Positions 46,153 to 56,408 of a stretch of 64,000 nt of DNA are shown here, piece by piece. The notes beneath the pieces were generated by a model. It did no database searches, was not told where the DNA came from, and saw only the letters and a program-made list of their open reading frames with translations. The DNA comes from CAXBNB01 sp040151475. Lineage in GTDB: Bacteria; Bacteroidota; Bacteroidia; Cytophagales; Cyclobacteriaceae. Position 1 is the first letter of the stretch; each line of letters starts with the position of its first letter. The stretch covers positions 75,685-139,684 of the forward strand of contig NZ_JBDKWG010000121.1 in NCBI RefSeq assembly GCF_040151475.1. The letters run 5' to 3'. The translations under genes were made by a program, and so were the position numbers.

Positions 46153-47601
46153 ATGAAAAAACTTGTTTTCAAAATATTCCAATTGGCTTTAATCCTCCAT
46201 TCTGTACGGGTGTTTGCTCAAACAGATCAAGGAACTATAGTTGTACGTCCAAAGGAGATAGACGATGTATTGACCAATCCTGGCATAGGCTTTACAACCT
46301 TTCAAATGTTTAATGGGGATAATCTACTACCTAATGTAGATGTATTGATCAATCCGAACATTGAAGATCATCAAATCAAAAAAAACGATTTAACAAACGA
46401 AGGGTATCCAAATACTTCTATTGCTTATTTCAGAATCCTTTGGCAATTCATTGAGCCAATAGAAGGGGAATATAGATGGGATTACATAGATAAGCTTCTG
46501 GAAATAGCGCATAAGCGTAATCAAACACTTATGCTGAGAATTGCCCCTTACAAAGGAAACCCTGGGACTGATGTTCCAACATGGTATAGAAAACATGTAG
46601 GGGAGAATAGAGATTTTGCTCATCAGAAGTGGGTAGTTGATCCCGAAGATCCGCAATATTCACATTATTTTGGAAATATGATAAGAGCCCTTGGAGCTCG
46701 CTATGATGGACATCCAGATTTGGAGAGCGTTGATTTGTCTATTGTAGGCTGGGCAGGAGAGGGAGGTGGAACAGAACTTTTGTCCGATGAAACTACAATA
46801 AATTTATTAGATGCCTATCTGGAGTCATTCAAACAAACACCTCTTACAGCACTTCTTCATGGGAAAGAGGCGGTGGACTATATTAAATCAAAGAGAGAAA
46901 TAGGTTGGCGGCAGGATTGTTTGGGAGACCTTGGTTTTTGGGCAGATGATCAAAACGGGTGGACTCATATGTACGACTACTATCCGCAAACGATAATAGA
47001 ATACAATATGCAGGATGCATGGAAAAAGGCGGCCGTAACCTTTGAATCCTGCGCAGATATAATAGGCTGGAAAAACAATCAGGGATATGATGAAAAGGAT
47101 GTAAAGTACATCATTGATCAATCCCTGAAATGGCACATTTCTTCCTTTAATAATAAATCTTCTGAAATTCCGGTAGAATGGAGGCCTCTTATTGATGAAT
47201 GGCAGAAAAAAATGGGGTATCGATTTGTACTACGAAGGTTTTCTTACCCAAAAGAAGTAGAACATAACGGATTTTTGAAATTTGAATCTTGGTGGGAAAA
47301 CAGTGGAGTAGCTCCTTGCTATAGAAAATACCCATTGGTAATACGATTGGTTAATAAAAGGAATAGTTACACTTTTTTGACAGATGCAGATATCCGTGAC
47401 TGGCTGCCGGGAGACATAGTTTACAACAATAAAATATTTGTTTCTAAGGAGATCCCATCTGGATTGTATCAGATTCAATTAGCCTTAGTTGAGATCTTTC
47501 CAACCCATGAGGCCACTCCAAAAGCAAAGATCAAATTGGCAAATGAAGGCATTACCAAAGATGGGTGGTATGATTTGGGAAGTGTAAAAGTAATAGACTG
47601 A
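46153..47601 (+). CDS. Secreted DUF4832-like putative glycoside hydrolase
   Basis: A 482-residue secreted protein (signal peptide to SVRVFAQ). It has the pattern of DUF4832/DUF4874-type proteins: an opening NPGIGFTTFQMF, then a TIM-barrel-like region with YFRILWQFIEPIEGEYRWDYIDKLLEIAHKRNQTLMLRI (read in part), GWAGEGGGTE and LGDLGFWADDQNGW, and a C-terminal beta-sandwich (LKFESWWENSGVAPCYRKYPLVIRL). These resemble retaining hydrolases with a beta-galactosidase-like barrel, and acidic residues such as the Glu in GWAGEG could be catalytic. No activity is established that I can name. The gene lies between PIG-L and a small lipoprotein with short gaps. Confidence 0.72.
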   Translation: MKKLVFKIFQLALILHSVRVFAQTDQGTIVVRPKEIDDVLTNPGIGFTTFQMFNGDNLLPNVDVLINPNIEDHQIKKNDLTNEGYPNTSIAYFRILWQFIEPIEGEYRWDYIDKLLEIAHKRNQTLMLRIAPYKGNPGTDVPTWYRKHVGENRDFAHQKWVVDPEDPQYSHYFGNMIRALGARYDGHPDLESVDLSIVGWAGEGGGTELLSDETTINLLDAYLESFKQTPLTALLHGKEAVDYIKSKREIGWRQDCLGDLGFWADDQNGWTHMYDYYPQTIIEYNMQDAWKKAAVTFESCADIIGWKNNQGYDEKDVKYIIDQSLKWHISSFNNKSSEIPVEWRPLIDEWQKKMGYRFVLRRFSYPKEVEHNGFLKFESWWENSGVAPCYRKYPLVIRLVNKRNSYTFLTDADIRDWLPGDIVYNNKIFVSKEIPSGLYQIQLALVEIFPTHEATPKAKIKLANEGITKDGWYDLGSVKVID

Positions 47602-47625
47602 AATGGATTATAAAAAACAGAACTC

Positions 47626-47928
47626 ATGAAAAGCTTTGTTGCAATATTGTTGACACTAGTTTGGTGCTATGCCTGTGGTCAGAAAGATTATCGACTTATC
47701 AAAGTGGATAATCTGGTTTATAAGAAAAATATCATCTTTGAAAGGGATTTGTCCTCTCCCAATTTCAAAGAATTTCAAATGAAAAGGCTATCCGATGGAG
47801 GTTGGGAAAAAGTTAAAAATAGCATAGATGTAACTTTAACAGAATCTGTACATGAAATCGCATTCCGGGTGGTAAACAAAGCTGATGTAGCAAGTTTGAA
47901 ACATAATGTGAAAGTACAGTTGAATTAA
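47626..47928 (+). CDS. Small secreted lipoprotein of unknown function
   Basis: A 100-residue protein with a signal peptide and a lipobox-like end (LVWCYACGQKD). The mature part is a short all-beta segment (YRLIKVDNLVYKKNIIFERDL, VKNSIDVTLTESVHEIAFRVV). It starts 24 bases after the DUF4832-like gene, so it belongs to the same transcript. I recognise no family. The 256 bases after it are AT-rich without a gene; a promoter for the next gene may lie there. Confidence 0.6.
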   Translation: MKSFVAILLTLVWCYACGQKDYRLIKVDNLVYKKNIIFERDLSSPNFKEFQMKRLSDGGWEKVKNSIDVTLTESVHEIAFRVVNKADVASLKHNVKVQLN

Positions 47929-48184
47929 AACTTATTTGGTGAATGTTATTTCGATTTAAGTATTGAAAGTTTAATTAATAGTTTTTCGTATAAAATGATA
48001 TGAAATATATGATTGGTATAATCGAAAGAAAAAAGTAAAAATACTATTATATTTATGTTTCAAAAACTTATTATTATTTTAGTGTCGAAATTAAGTTGTG
48101 GCAAACTATGGCAATTAGTAGCCTTGTTGGTTAATACAATTGGAATAGCTTTTTTGAAACAAACAATAAATACTTTTTAAAATA

Positions 48185-49438
48185 ATGAATCAAAAGGAGT
48201 CTGACGTAGTGATTATAGGTGGAGGAATAATAGGGTTGTTTTGTGCCTACTATTTGTCAAAAGAAGGAAAATCTGTTACTGTTCTGGAAAAAGGGCCACT
48301 TAAAGAGGCATGTTCTTATGGCAACTGCGGATTAGTAAGTCCCAGTCATGCTTTGCCTTTAAATAGTCCCGCATTGATTATGAAAGCTGCAGTATGGCTT
48401 TTTCAAAAAGATTCTCCTTTTTATATCAAACCTCAGCTGGATATGAAGTTTGTGAGTTGGATGCTTGGTTTTGCTTTGAATGCATTCAACAAGAAGCAGA
48501 TAGAACGGAGTATGCACGGCCGTAATAACTTATTGATTGATTCCAAAAACCTTTACAATGACTTGTTTGCCAGTCAATCTTTTGATTGCAACTGGGCTCC
48601 CGACGGTATTCATTTTGTATTTGGAAAAGAAGAAAATTTTGAAGCATACAGGGCGAAAGATGATAAATTGGCAACCATTGGATTGGCTGCTGAACCCATT
48701 GTTGGCCAAACCCTTTTGGATATGGAACCTGCCTTAACCGATCGTGCTTATGGTTCGTGGTTCTATAAAATAGATGCCTCACTCAACCCCGGAAAGCTAC
48801 TGACCGGACTTAGAAAAGAACTAATAGCTAAAGGCGTGGTGATAGAAGAACTTTGTGAAGTAACGGAGTTTAAAAAAAATAATAACCGCATCACTGAGCT
48901 TGTGACCAACAAGGGAAATATCAAAGCAAAAGATGTGGTTTTGGCTACTGGTGCCTGGTCTCCTTGGCTTGAAAACCAGCTTAACCTCAAAATTCCAATC
49001 GTACCGGGAAAAGGCTATAGCATCACTATGAAAAGGCCTGCAATTAGTCCGATATGTCCTTTGATTTTTGAAGAACGAAAAGTAGTGGCTACACCCTGGA
49101 AAGACGGATATCGACTTGGTGGGACTATGGAATTTTCTGGATATGATACTACACTTAACCGAGACAGGTTGCAAAGCCTGAAAAGAGCGGCTACAGAGTA
49201 CCTCAAAGAACCTTTTACCGAAGAAAATGCAGAAGAATGGTGTGGCTGGAGGCCAATGACCACCGATGGTATGCCTATCATAGACAAGTCTCCAAAACAC
49301 CAAAACTTGTACATGGCCTGTGGTCACAATATGTTGGGGCTCAGTATGGCACCATCAACAGGTAAACTCATTGCAGAAATGATCACTGCTAAAGAGCCTC
49401 ACATAGACCATTCATTGTATTCATTTAATAGATTTTGA
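48185..49438 (+). CDS. FAD-dependent D-amino acid dehydrogenase-like oxidoreductase
   Basis: A 417-residue DAO-fold flavoenzyme. The FAD-binding dinucleotide motif VVIIGGGIIGLFCAYYLSKEG opens the protein with the acceptor Glu in VTVLEKG; a second FAD contact is VVLATGAWSPWL; the C-terminal part has RPMTTDGMPIIDKSP and YMACGHNMLGLSMAPSTG, as in DadA. Family members oxidise D-amino acids, glycine, sarcosine or 4-hydroxyproline. It has no signal peptide, unlike its neighbours in the utilization locus, so it acts on imported material in the cytoplasm or at the inner membrane. A D-amino acid or hydroxyproline linked to the glycan would explain its place here; this is inference. Confidence 0.88.
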   Translation: MNQKESDVVIIGGGIIGLFCAYYLSKEGKSVTVLEKGPLKEACSYGNCGLVSPSHALPLNSPALIMKAAVWLFQKDSPFYIKPQLDMKFVSWMLGFALNAFNKKQIERSMHGRNNLLIDSKNLYNDLFASQSFDCNWAPDGIHFVFGKEENFEAYRAKDDKLATIGLAAEPIVGQTLLDMEPALTDRAYGSWFYKIDASLNPGKLLTGLRKELIAKGVVIEELCEVTEFKKNNNRITELVTNKGNIKAKDVVLATGAWSPWLENQLNLKIPIVPGKGYSITMKRPAISPICPLIFEERKVVATPWKDGYRLGGTMEFSGYDTTLNRDRLQSLKRAATEYLKEPFTEENAEEWCGWRPMTTDGMPIIDKSPKHQNLYMACGHNMLGLSMAPSTGKLIAEMITAKEPHIDHSLYSFNRF

Positions 49439-49449
49439 TTAAGAAAAAG

Positions 49450-51597
49450 ATGAAAAAAAATAAGACAGTATTATATAAGTTTTTAGCATTGCTATTTGCA
49501 GTGATTTCATTCCAAAGTACGATTCTGGCTTCTGATCTCACCAATTTAGGCCTGCATGTGATACCTTATCCGCAACAGGTAGCAATTGGAGGTAGTGAGT
49601 ATGTATTGAAAAGTCCGGTAAATATTGTATTGGATAAGAATGCTTCGGCGATTGACCTAAAAACGGCTGAATTGCTTAAGAGTGAGTTGGAAGGAAAGTG
49701 GAATTTGAAAACTGTAATCTCTGAGACCAAAGGAACGAGCAATATAATTTTAACCAGAAAAGGAACACCTAAATCTCTTGCCGCACAAGGATATATACTT
49801 TCAACAGAAAGAGATGTTTTGACAATTTCAGCCAAAGACGAAGACGGATTATTCTATGGAGTTCAGACTCTTTTTCAACTGATTAAAAGAAACAGAGACA
49901 ATATTTCAGTACCTGGTATGGAAATCACCGATTGGCCAGATGTAAAAATAAGAGCGGCTCATTATGATACCAAACACCATCAGGACAAGGGCAGTTATGT
50001 GAAAGATTTCATACGAGATTTGGCCAAATACAAAATCAACATGTTGGTGTGGGAATGGGAAGACAAATTGGCATACGAAAGCCATCCCGAAATTGGAGCT
50101 CCGGGTGCGTTCACCATAGAAGAGATGCAGGAGTTTACACGCTATGCCAGAGAATACCACATCGAATTGACTCCTTTGGTTCAAGGGTTAGGTCATGTGA
50201 GTTTTATCTTAAAATGGCCTCAATACAAAGAATTGAGAGAAGTGGAGGGGTCGGACTGGGAATTTTGTCCTTTGGAAGAAGGTACTTATGATATATTGTT
50301 TGATCTATGGGATGAAGCCGTCAAAGCCACTCCTGGATCGAAATACATTCACATTGGGTCTGATGAGACCTTTGAGCTGGGAGTTTGTAATAAGTGCAAA
50401 ACAAAAGCTAAGGAAATAGGCAACAGTGGCCTGTATCATTTGTTTGCCAGCAAGGCAGCAGATCACCTTAAAAAATCAAGGAAGGTAATGCTTTGGGAAA
50501 GGCCTATGGGATGGGAAATGAATCGATCTCCTATCATGAATATGAAGCCGGATACTGATTTGGTGCTGACGGAAAGTTACTCCTATGAAACCGGGGATTT
50601 TAAGTATGCTATGAAGTCAAAGGATATGGGGTTTGAAGTTTTTATGTATGATCCTAATCCGGGTTTGGAACCACTTTTTCTTCCTTATCATTTTAGAAGG
50701 AGAACCATTGGCTGTATGGAAGACTCTTATAATTTACTGTCTTCAGGAGCAAAATCAGGCGCATTCGATGGTATGATCAATACTTCGTGGGACGATTCAG
50801 GTCTTCACAATCAAATGTGGATGCTGAGTTTTGTTACCTCAGCCCAGTATTCCTGGAACGGATCTGCTCCCGGATTAGATGAGTTTGAGGATTCCTTTTT
50901 TACAAGCTATTATGGCAGTCAGGCGCAAAATATGAAGGAACTGTACGAGTTGTTGAATGAAGGAGCCTATTACTACGCAGCAACTCTGGAACGAAATATC
51001 TGGCATCATGGAGAGATTGGCAAAACCCACATTCCGGATTTACCAAGAGGTCAATACCTGGAATACGATCCTTATTGGAATACAGAGTATAAGGAAATGG
51101 TTATAAGATCCGGAAAACAAAGTGAAAAGATGCTGCGTGCTCTTCAGATCATTGAAACGAATAAAAATCTCGATCTCGAACATGCCTATGATTTTGAAGT
51201 GTATGAGTCCATTGCTAAGTTGATCGATCATACCTGCCTTACATATCTGGATTTGTCAAAGCTGGAATATACCATTACTGAAGCCCATAGAAATGCATTT
51301 ATTGACAGGAAAGAAGCACAAAACAGCCTTGAGAAAGCAGAGCAAATTATAGAAGAGAGTTTGGAGCGAAGACAGAAAGTTTATTCAGATTTGGTAAAGA
51401 CCTGGGAGAAAACCAGATTGCCAAAGGGCATGTCCACTCCTGAAAAGAAATACTTCTATAAGATGGATCGCTCCCGACACTATGCAAACCGGACTGCCGA
51501 TATGAGTTATTTGATCTATGACGAGCAACTGCTTGACATGGAAGGCTACCTTGAAAAACTGAAAGCATACCGGGAAGCATTTCAATTGGAATTTTAA
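49450..51597 (+). CDS. Glycoside hydrolase family 20 beta-N-acetylhexosaminidase
   Basis: The start at 49450 (MKKNKTVLYKFLALL) gives ~715 residues and a signal peptide ending near TILAS; a TTG at 49435 overlapping the previous stop is less likely. An N-terminal GH20b domain (LHVIPYPQQVAIGGSEYVLKSP, GYILSTERDVLTISAKDEDGLFYGVQTLFQL, read in part) leads into the TIM barrel. The catalytic Asp-Glu pair lies in IHIGSDETFELG (Asp305, Glu306). GH20 enzymes split terminal N-acetylglucosamine or N-acetylgalactosamine using the substrate's own acetamido group. The C-terminus adds a helical region (about 550-715) longer than in minimal members. Confidence 0.9.
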   Translation: MKKNKTVLYKFLALLFAVISFQSTILASDLTNLGLHVIPYPQQVAIGGSEYVLKSPVNIVLDKNASAIDLKTAELLKSELEGKWNLKTVISETKGTSNIILTRKGTPKSLAAQGYILSTERDVLTISAKDEDGLFYGVQTLFQLIKRNRDNISVPGMEITDWPDVKIRAAHYDTKHHQDKGSYVKDFIRDLAKYKINMLVWEWEDKLAYESHPEIGAPGAFTIEEMQEFTRYAREYHIELTPLVQGLGHVSFILKWPQYKELREVEGSDWEFCPLEEGTYDILFDLWDEAVKATPGSKYIHIGSDETFELGVCNKCKTKAKEIGNSGLYHLFASKAADHLKKSRKVMLWERPMGWEMNRSPIMNMKPDTDLVLTESYSYETGDFKYAMKSKDMGFEVFMYDPNPGLEPLFLPYHFRRRTIGCMEDSYNLLSSGAKSGAFDGMINTSWDDSGLHNQMWMLSFVTSAQYSWNGSAPGLDEFEDSFFTSYYGSQAQNMKELYELLNEGAYYYAATLERNIWHHGEIGKTHIPDLPRGQYLEYDPYWNTEYKEMVIRSGKQSEKMLRALQIIETNKNLDLEHAYDFEVYESIAKLIDHTCLTYLDLSKLEYTITEAHRNAFIDRKEAQNSLEKAEQIIEESLERRQKVYSDLVKTWEKTRLPKGMSTPEKKYFYKMDRSRHYANRTADMSYLIYDEQLLDMEGYLEKLKAYREAFQLEF

Positions 51598-51646
51598 TTT
51601 AGGTGATGATATGGAGAGACTGTTTGAATGTAAAACCTTAGCTAAG

Positions 51647-53101
51647 ATGAAAAAAGTAATTACCTCATTTATAATAACCAGTATTTTATTTCACACTTCC
51701 TATGGACAAAGTAAAAAAACGAATAGTTTAGAAACTATAGTTGAATTTTCATTGGGTTCAAAAGTTGGAAGCTTGCGGGCGGTTCCTGTTCAAATTGCAA
51801 AAGGGAAATCAGCTATTTTGATGGCGTACTCTGCAGACAAAGATATTGATCCATGGATTGAGATGTTTTACCCACCTACCGATAAGCTTAAATTTGCTTT
51901 GTTCAATCTGGAAGGTAAACTGTTATGGAAAAAGGAGCTAAATAATAGTACAATAAATGGTACTTGGTTTACCCCAATTTTTCCATTCGACTTAGACAAT
52001 GATGGAATCGATGAGATTTATTTTGTTAACAACATAGATTCCATACATATCTTAAGTTATGATCATTTGCGTTTAGAAGTACTTGATTCGAATACGGGAG
52101 AAAGCATTGGACAGTGGCCATGGAAAAGATCAGTTTATGGAGAATCAAATAGCCACACATATCGCAACTTTATTATTGGGGGGTATAGCAATGGAGAGCC
52201 TGTATTGGTCACAGCTCAAGGTACTTATCAACGAATGGGATTGCAAGCCTGGAAAAAGGGTATGGAAAGTAGATGGGGTTTAATTATTGAAGACGATGGT
52301 TTGGGAGCTCGTGGATGCCACATGTCTCCGGTTGTAGATATCAATTTTGATCAAACCGATGAAATCATGTGGGGAGAGCGTTGTATCAGTATTGATGATG
52401 GTAGTTATTTATTCATAGCAGATAAAAAGGAGTATAATGGTCATTCAGATGTGATTCAACCTACATTAAATAGAGAGACAAATAAGTGGAGTGTTTTTAC
52501 ATGTAGAGAGAGTGGTGACAAGGGAAAGATTAAACCCAGAGTAGTTATGTTCGATGATATGGGAAAACGTATGTGGTCGGATTTAGAGTTAGGACACATG
52601 GATATGGGGTGGACCGCTCATGTAAATACTGATTCCTTATCAATTTTAGCATTCACCATAAGTAGAGGCGGAAAAATAGCAGGTCCGAATGGTTTTTTCA
52701 GAACCGATGTAAAAGAGTTTGCTTATAACGGTGAGACGGGTAAAAGAATCCATTTGGATTTTAATGCCTACAACACGGTACCGATAGATTTGGATGGAGA
52801 TGGTTATCATGAGTTTGCATGTGCAATGGGAGAGCAGGCGGATAGAAAAGTATATGATATTTCAGGGCAGGTAATTGCAGATTTAGGAGCAAATGCCTAT
52901 TTAGCAATGGCCTCTAAATTCATGAACCTTCCAGGGGAACAAATCCTTTGCTATTATCCCGATGGAGCAGTTAAAATATGGGCTGATAAAAATGCAAAGG
53001 ATTCTAAAATAGCAAGAAAGAGATATGCCTCACCTAATTATATTTTAGCTCAAAAGCTAACAGCTTCAGGATATAATTTGGTTAATCTGGGTGGTTTGTA
53101 A
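51647..53101 (+). CDS. Secreted FG-GAP/propeller protein, PL11-related
   Basis: The ATG at 51647 gives a good signal peptide (SFIITSILFHTSYGQ) and ~484 residues; an upstream ATG at 51611 would add 12 residues before it. The sequence is an eight-bladed-propeller-like array with calcium loops (FDLDNDGIDEIYFVNN, VDINFDQTDEIMWG, IDLDGDGYHEFACAMG), similar to the propeller of rhamnogalacturonan lyases of family PL11, whose clear member is encoded next. It may be a non-catalytic binder or a distant lyase; catalytic residues cannot be assigned by eye. Confidence 0.75.
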   Translation: MKKVITSFIITSILFHTSYGQSKKTNSLETIVEFSLGSKVGSLRAVPVQIAKGKSAILMAYSADKDIDPWIEMFYPPTDKLKFALFNLEGKLLWKKELNNSTINGTWFTPIFPFDLDNDGIDEIYFVNNIDSIHILSYDHLRLEVLDSNTGESIGQWPWKRSVYGESNSHTYRNFIIGGYSNGEPVLVTAQGTYQRMGLQAWKKGMESRWGLIIEDDGLGARGCHMSPVVDINFDQTDEIMWGERCISIDDGSYLFIADKKEYNGHSDVIQPTLNRETNKWSVFTCRESGDKGKIKPRVVMFDDMGKRMWSDLELGHMDMGWTAHVNTDSLSILAFTISRGGKIAGPNGFFRTDVKEFAYNGETGKRIHLDFNAYNTVPIDLDGDGYHEFACAMGEQADRKVYDISGQVIADLGANAYLAMASKFMNLPGEQILCYYPDGAVKIWADKNAKDSKIARKRYASPNYILAQKLTASGYNLVNLGGL

Positions 53102-53176
53102 TTGATATATGAGCCTCACAATTTCTGGCCATCAATGATAAATGCGGAATAAGTAGGTAACAAAATTTTAAAAATA

Positions 53177-54877
53177 ATGAAAGCTAGAACTATAATTTTA
53201 ATGGTTTCAATAGTGTTGTTGGGTAGAGTAGTTTGTGCCCAGTTAAATGAAAAACTGGACCGTGGAGTAATAGCCCTTACGGTCAATGAAAACATTGTTT
53301 ATGTAGGCTGGAGACTTCTTAAAAGCGATCCTGATGATATTGCGTTTAATATTTACCGAAAAGATTTTGGTGGGGGTAGATTTGAAAAAATCAATCCCAG
53401 TCCTATTATTGAATCTACAAACTATATTGACTCTACATGCTTTTCGGGAAGAGCCTATCATTATTCCATAAAAAAAATAATTAATGAGAAAGAGCAGGGT
53501 ACAAAAGGTGAAGGCTATGTTTTTGTAAAAACAGGGAATCAGCCATGGTACTCAATTAAGCTTGATGATGATATTACCCTAAAGAGATTGGGTGTTGGAG
53601 ATTTGGATGGAGATGGTGCATACGATTTTGTTCTTCAGCATCCTGATTTTAACGTTGATCCGTATCACCGCCCTGATTATTGGAAGCCTAGTCCCCAACC
53701 ATACAAATTGGATGCTTACTCTTCCAAAGGAAAATTTATGTGGAGGTATAACATGGGTTGGGCAATTGAAACGGGTACATGGTATTCTCCTTATATGGTT
53801 TATGACATTGATGGAGATGGTAAGGCTGAGGTTTATTCTAAAGCCGGGGAGGGTGATCCAAGGCAAATTGACGGGCACGTGGTTGACGGATCAGAATATC
53901 TTATAAAATTAAATGGGCTTACAGGGAAAATTGAGAATAAAACGGATTGGCTATCAAAAGAAAAGTTTGATATTTATAATTTTTGGAGTAGAAATTTCCT
54001 TACTGTCGCTTATCTGGATGGTAAAAAACCTTCCCTAATTCAACAAAGAGGCACTTATACTATAATCAAAACACTCGCATTGGATAAAGATTTTAATAAA
54101 ATATGGTATTGGGAAAGTACGGGAGAGTATGAGAAATACAGAGGTCAGGGACAACATGGTATTATGTGTGCAGATATTGATGCTGATGGCAAGGATGAAT
54201 TGGTATTTGGAACTGCTGCTCTTGATGACAATGGCATACCACTTTGGCATACTGGTTTGGGACACAATGATGTAGGATACATTGCAGATATAGATCCGAC
54301 TCGCCCGGGGATGGAGATTTTTTATGGGATCGAATCACGATCACCTAAAAACGGCGTATGTCTGGTTGATGCTAAAACAGGAGAAATCATTTGGGGATAT
54401 GAGGAAAGAACATATCATGTGCATTCTCAGGGTATGATTGGCGACATAGATCCAGATTATGAAGGTATTGAATGCTATGCAGGAGAAGCAAAAGGCGGAG
54501 ATAAATTTTTTCTAATGTCGGCAAAAGGTGAACGACTATCGGATAAAAATCTTTGGGGTCTTGCACCAAAGGCAGTTTGGTGGGATGGAGATGATTTGAA
54601 AGAAATAAACTATAATGACAACTTGTTTAAGTATAAAGGAGATACACTGCTTCAAATTGAAGGAGAAGTAAAAATGGTTGCGGATGTTATCGGTGACTGG
54701 CGGGAAGAAATAATTACCAGTATCAAAGGAGAATTACGCATCTATTCTACAAATATTCCAGCATCAACTAAAAAAGTTTGTTTGATGCAAAACAGGCAGT
54801 ATCGTTTGGGAGTAGCGGATGCATCTATGGGTTATTTATACCCACCTCAGTTGGGTATTGAAAAAAACAGAGAATAG
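53177..54877 (+). CDS. Rhamnogalacturonan lyase, polysaccharide lyase family 11
   Basis: A 566-residue secreted enzyme (signal peptide to GRVVCAQ). It opens with EKLDRGVIALTVNENIVYVGWRLL and DPDDIAFNIYRKD, the hallmark of PL11 (YesW/YesX) enzymes, then continues as an eight-bladed propeller with many calcium loops: GDLDGDGAYDFVLQHP, YDIDGDGKAEVYSKAGEG, ADIDADGKDELVFGTA, and LGHNDVGYIADIDPTRPGMEIFYGIE (read in part). Family members cleave rhamnose-galacturonate bonds in rhamnogalacturonan I by beta-elimination. It indicates that the target glycan contains rhamnose linked to a uronic acid. Confidence 0.9.
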   Translation: MKARTIILMVSIVLLGRVVCAQLNEKLDRGVIALTVNENIVYVGWRLLKSDPDDIAFNIYRKDFGGGRFEKINPSPIIESTNYIDSTCFSGRAYHYSIKKIINEKEQGTKGEGYVFVKTGNQPWYSIKLDDDITLKRLGVGDLDGDGAYDFVLQHPDFNVDPYHRPDYWKPSPQPYKLDAYSSKGKFMWRYNMGWAIETGTWYSPYMVYDIDGDGKAEVYSKAGEGDPRQIDGHVVDGSEYLIKLNGLTGKIENKTDWLSKEKFDIYNFWSRNFLTVAYLDGKKPSLIQQRGTYTIIKTLALDKDFNKIWYWESTGEYEKYRGQGQHGIMCADIDADGKDELVFGTAALDDNGIPLWHTGLGHNDVGYIADIDPTRPGMEIFYGIESRSPKNGVCLVDAKTGEIIWGYEERTYHVHSQGMIGDIDPDYEGIECYAGEAKGGDKFFLMSAKGERLSDKNLWGLAPKAVWWDGDDLKEINYNDNLFKYKGDTLLQIEGEVKMVADVIGDWREEIITSIKGELRIYSTNIPASTKKVCLMQNRQYRLGVADASMGYLYPPQLGIEKNRE

Positions 54878-54968
54878 TATGAGTGCAATGGAATTAGTAT
54901 TATCAAAAAAAGTATTTGATTTTTAGTCATTGAAAAGTTCTAATAGTTTAAGTTATTGTTCATACATT

Positions 54969-56348
54969 ATGAAAACCAAAACATTGGTATTTATCTATTT
55001 TTTTCTGGTATTAGAATTAAATGCGCAGAATCCAATAGAGATAAGCTCAGAATTCCCTCAGTATTGGTCTTACAAAGGGGAGTTGGTATTATTACTTGGA
55101 GGTAGTGTAGAAGATAATTTATTTCAGATACCAGATTTAGAATATTCTCTTGATAGTCTAAAGAAAATTGGAGGTAATTATGTTCGGAATACTATGTCAT
55201 CTCGAGACAATGGAAATGTATGGGCTTTTTATTTTGATTCCGAAAAAGAACTTTTTGATCTTGGGAAATGGGACGAAGAGTACTGGAATCGATTCGAAAA
55301 GTTATTACAACTTACTTCTGATAGAGACATTATAGTCCAAATTGAAGTGTGGGCGACTTTTGATTTTTATCGAGAGAATTGGGATAGAAACCCTTTTAAC
55401 CCAAAAAATAATAGTAACTATACAAAGGAACGAGTAAAACTTCCTGAACAAATAGGTTCACATCCAACATGGACCGAAAATCCTTTTTTTTGGTCTGTTC
55501 CCATGCTACAAAACAACATTCCTGTACTCAATTACCAACAGAGGTTTGTAGATAAGTTATTGTCTTATTCTCTCAAATACGGGAACGTACTGTATTGCAT
55601 TGACAATGAAACATCGGTAACTGCATCTTGGGGTAAATTTTGGGCGGAATATATTCAAAAGAAAGCCCAGGAGCAGGGAAAGCATGTGAATATTACTGAA
55701 ATGTGGGATCCATGGGATCTTGATCACATTTTGCATAGAGAGACTTTTGATCATCCTGAAATTTATGATTTTGTAGAAATTTCACAAAATAATCATCAAA
55801 GAGGACAAGATCATTGGGAAAATGGGTTGAAACAGATAGAGCGGTTAAAAGCCATTGACAAGCTCAGGCCTTTGACCAATGTGAAGACTTATGGAAATGA
55901 TTTGGGGCAGCATGGTGGGGGCACTCAAAATGGAATTCAGAGTTTTATAAGAAGTGTATTCTTTGGATCTGCCGCTGTTCGTTTTCACAGACCTAATTCT
56001 GGCCTTGGACTAAGTAAAGAAGCGCAAGCAGTCATTAGTAGCATGAGGCAATTATCTGACAATATTGATTTTTTTAGTGCAGTGCCCAGTAATGAGTTGT
56101 TGTCAGGCAGAGAGGAAAATGAGGCATATTGCCGGGCTGTGCCAGAAAAATACTATGCGATATATTTTACTAATGGGGGAGAAGTCAAACTGAATTTGGA
56201 AGACACAAAAGGCAAGGTGAAAATCCAATGGTTAGATGTGATGAAATCCATTTGGATAAGTGGTGCATCGATTAGCGGTGGTAGATATACAACAATAAAA
56301 GCACCTTCCGACGGACATTGGGTGATGCTTTTAAATTTTAAGCATTGA
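54969..56348 (+). CDS. Secreted TIM-barrel-like putative glycoside hydrolase
   Basis: Taken from the ATG at 54969, with signal peptide FFLVLELNAQ and ~459 residues. The fold pattern is that of a clan GH-A-like barrel: LLLGGSVEDNLFQ, GGNYVRNTMSSRDNG, DIIVQIEVWATFDFY, YGNVLYCIDNETSVTASWGKFW, then LRPLTNVKTYGND and a C-terminal beta domain (YYAIYFTNGGEVKLNLED). The Asn-Glu in CIDNETS is where the acid/base of GH-A enzymes would lie. It resembles DUF4038-type proteins loosely, and I cannot name a CAZy family. Its position after the PL11 lyase suggests it trims the released oligosaccharides. Confidence 0.65.
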   Translation: MKTKTLVFIYFFLVLELNAQNPIEISSEFPQYWSYKGELVLLLGGSVEDNLFQIPDLEYSLDSLKKIGGNYVRNTMSSRDNGNVWAFYFDSEKELFDLGKWDEEYWNRFEKLLQLTSDRDIIVQIEVWATFDFYRENWDRNPFNPKNNSNYTKERVKLPEQIGSHPTWTENPFFWSVPMLQNNIPVLNYQQRFVDKLLSYSLKYGNVLYCIDNETSVTASWGKFWAEYIQKKAQEQGKHVNITEMWDPWDLDHILHRETFDHPEIYDFVEISQNNHQRGQDHWENGLKQIERLKAIDKLRPLTNVKTYGNDLGQHGGGTQNGIQSFIRSVFFGSAAVRFHRPNSGLGLSKEAQAVISSMRQLSDNIDFFSAVPSNELLSGREENEAYCRAVPEKYYAIYFTNGGEVKLNLEDTKGKVKIQWLDVMKSIWISGASISGGRYTTIKAPSDGHWVMLLNFKH

Positions 56349-56408
56349 ATTAAAATCTTTACAAAAAAAAACAGAAGCAAGACTGAATCACTTAAAAAGA
56401 CAATCACA

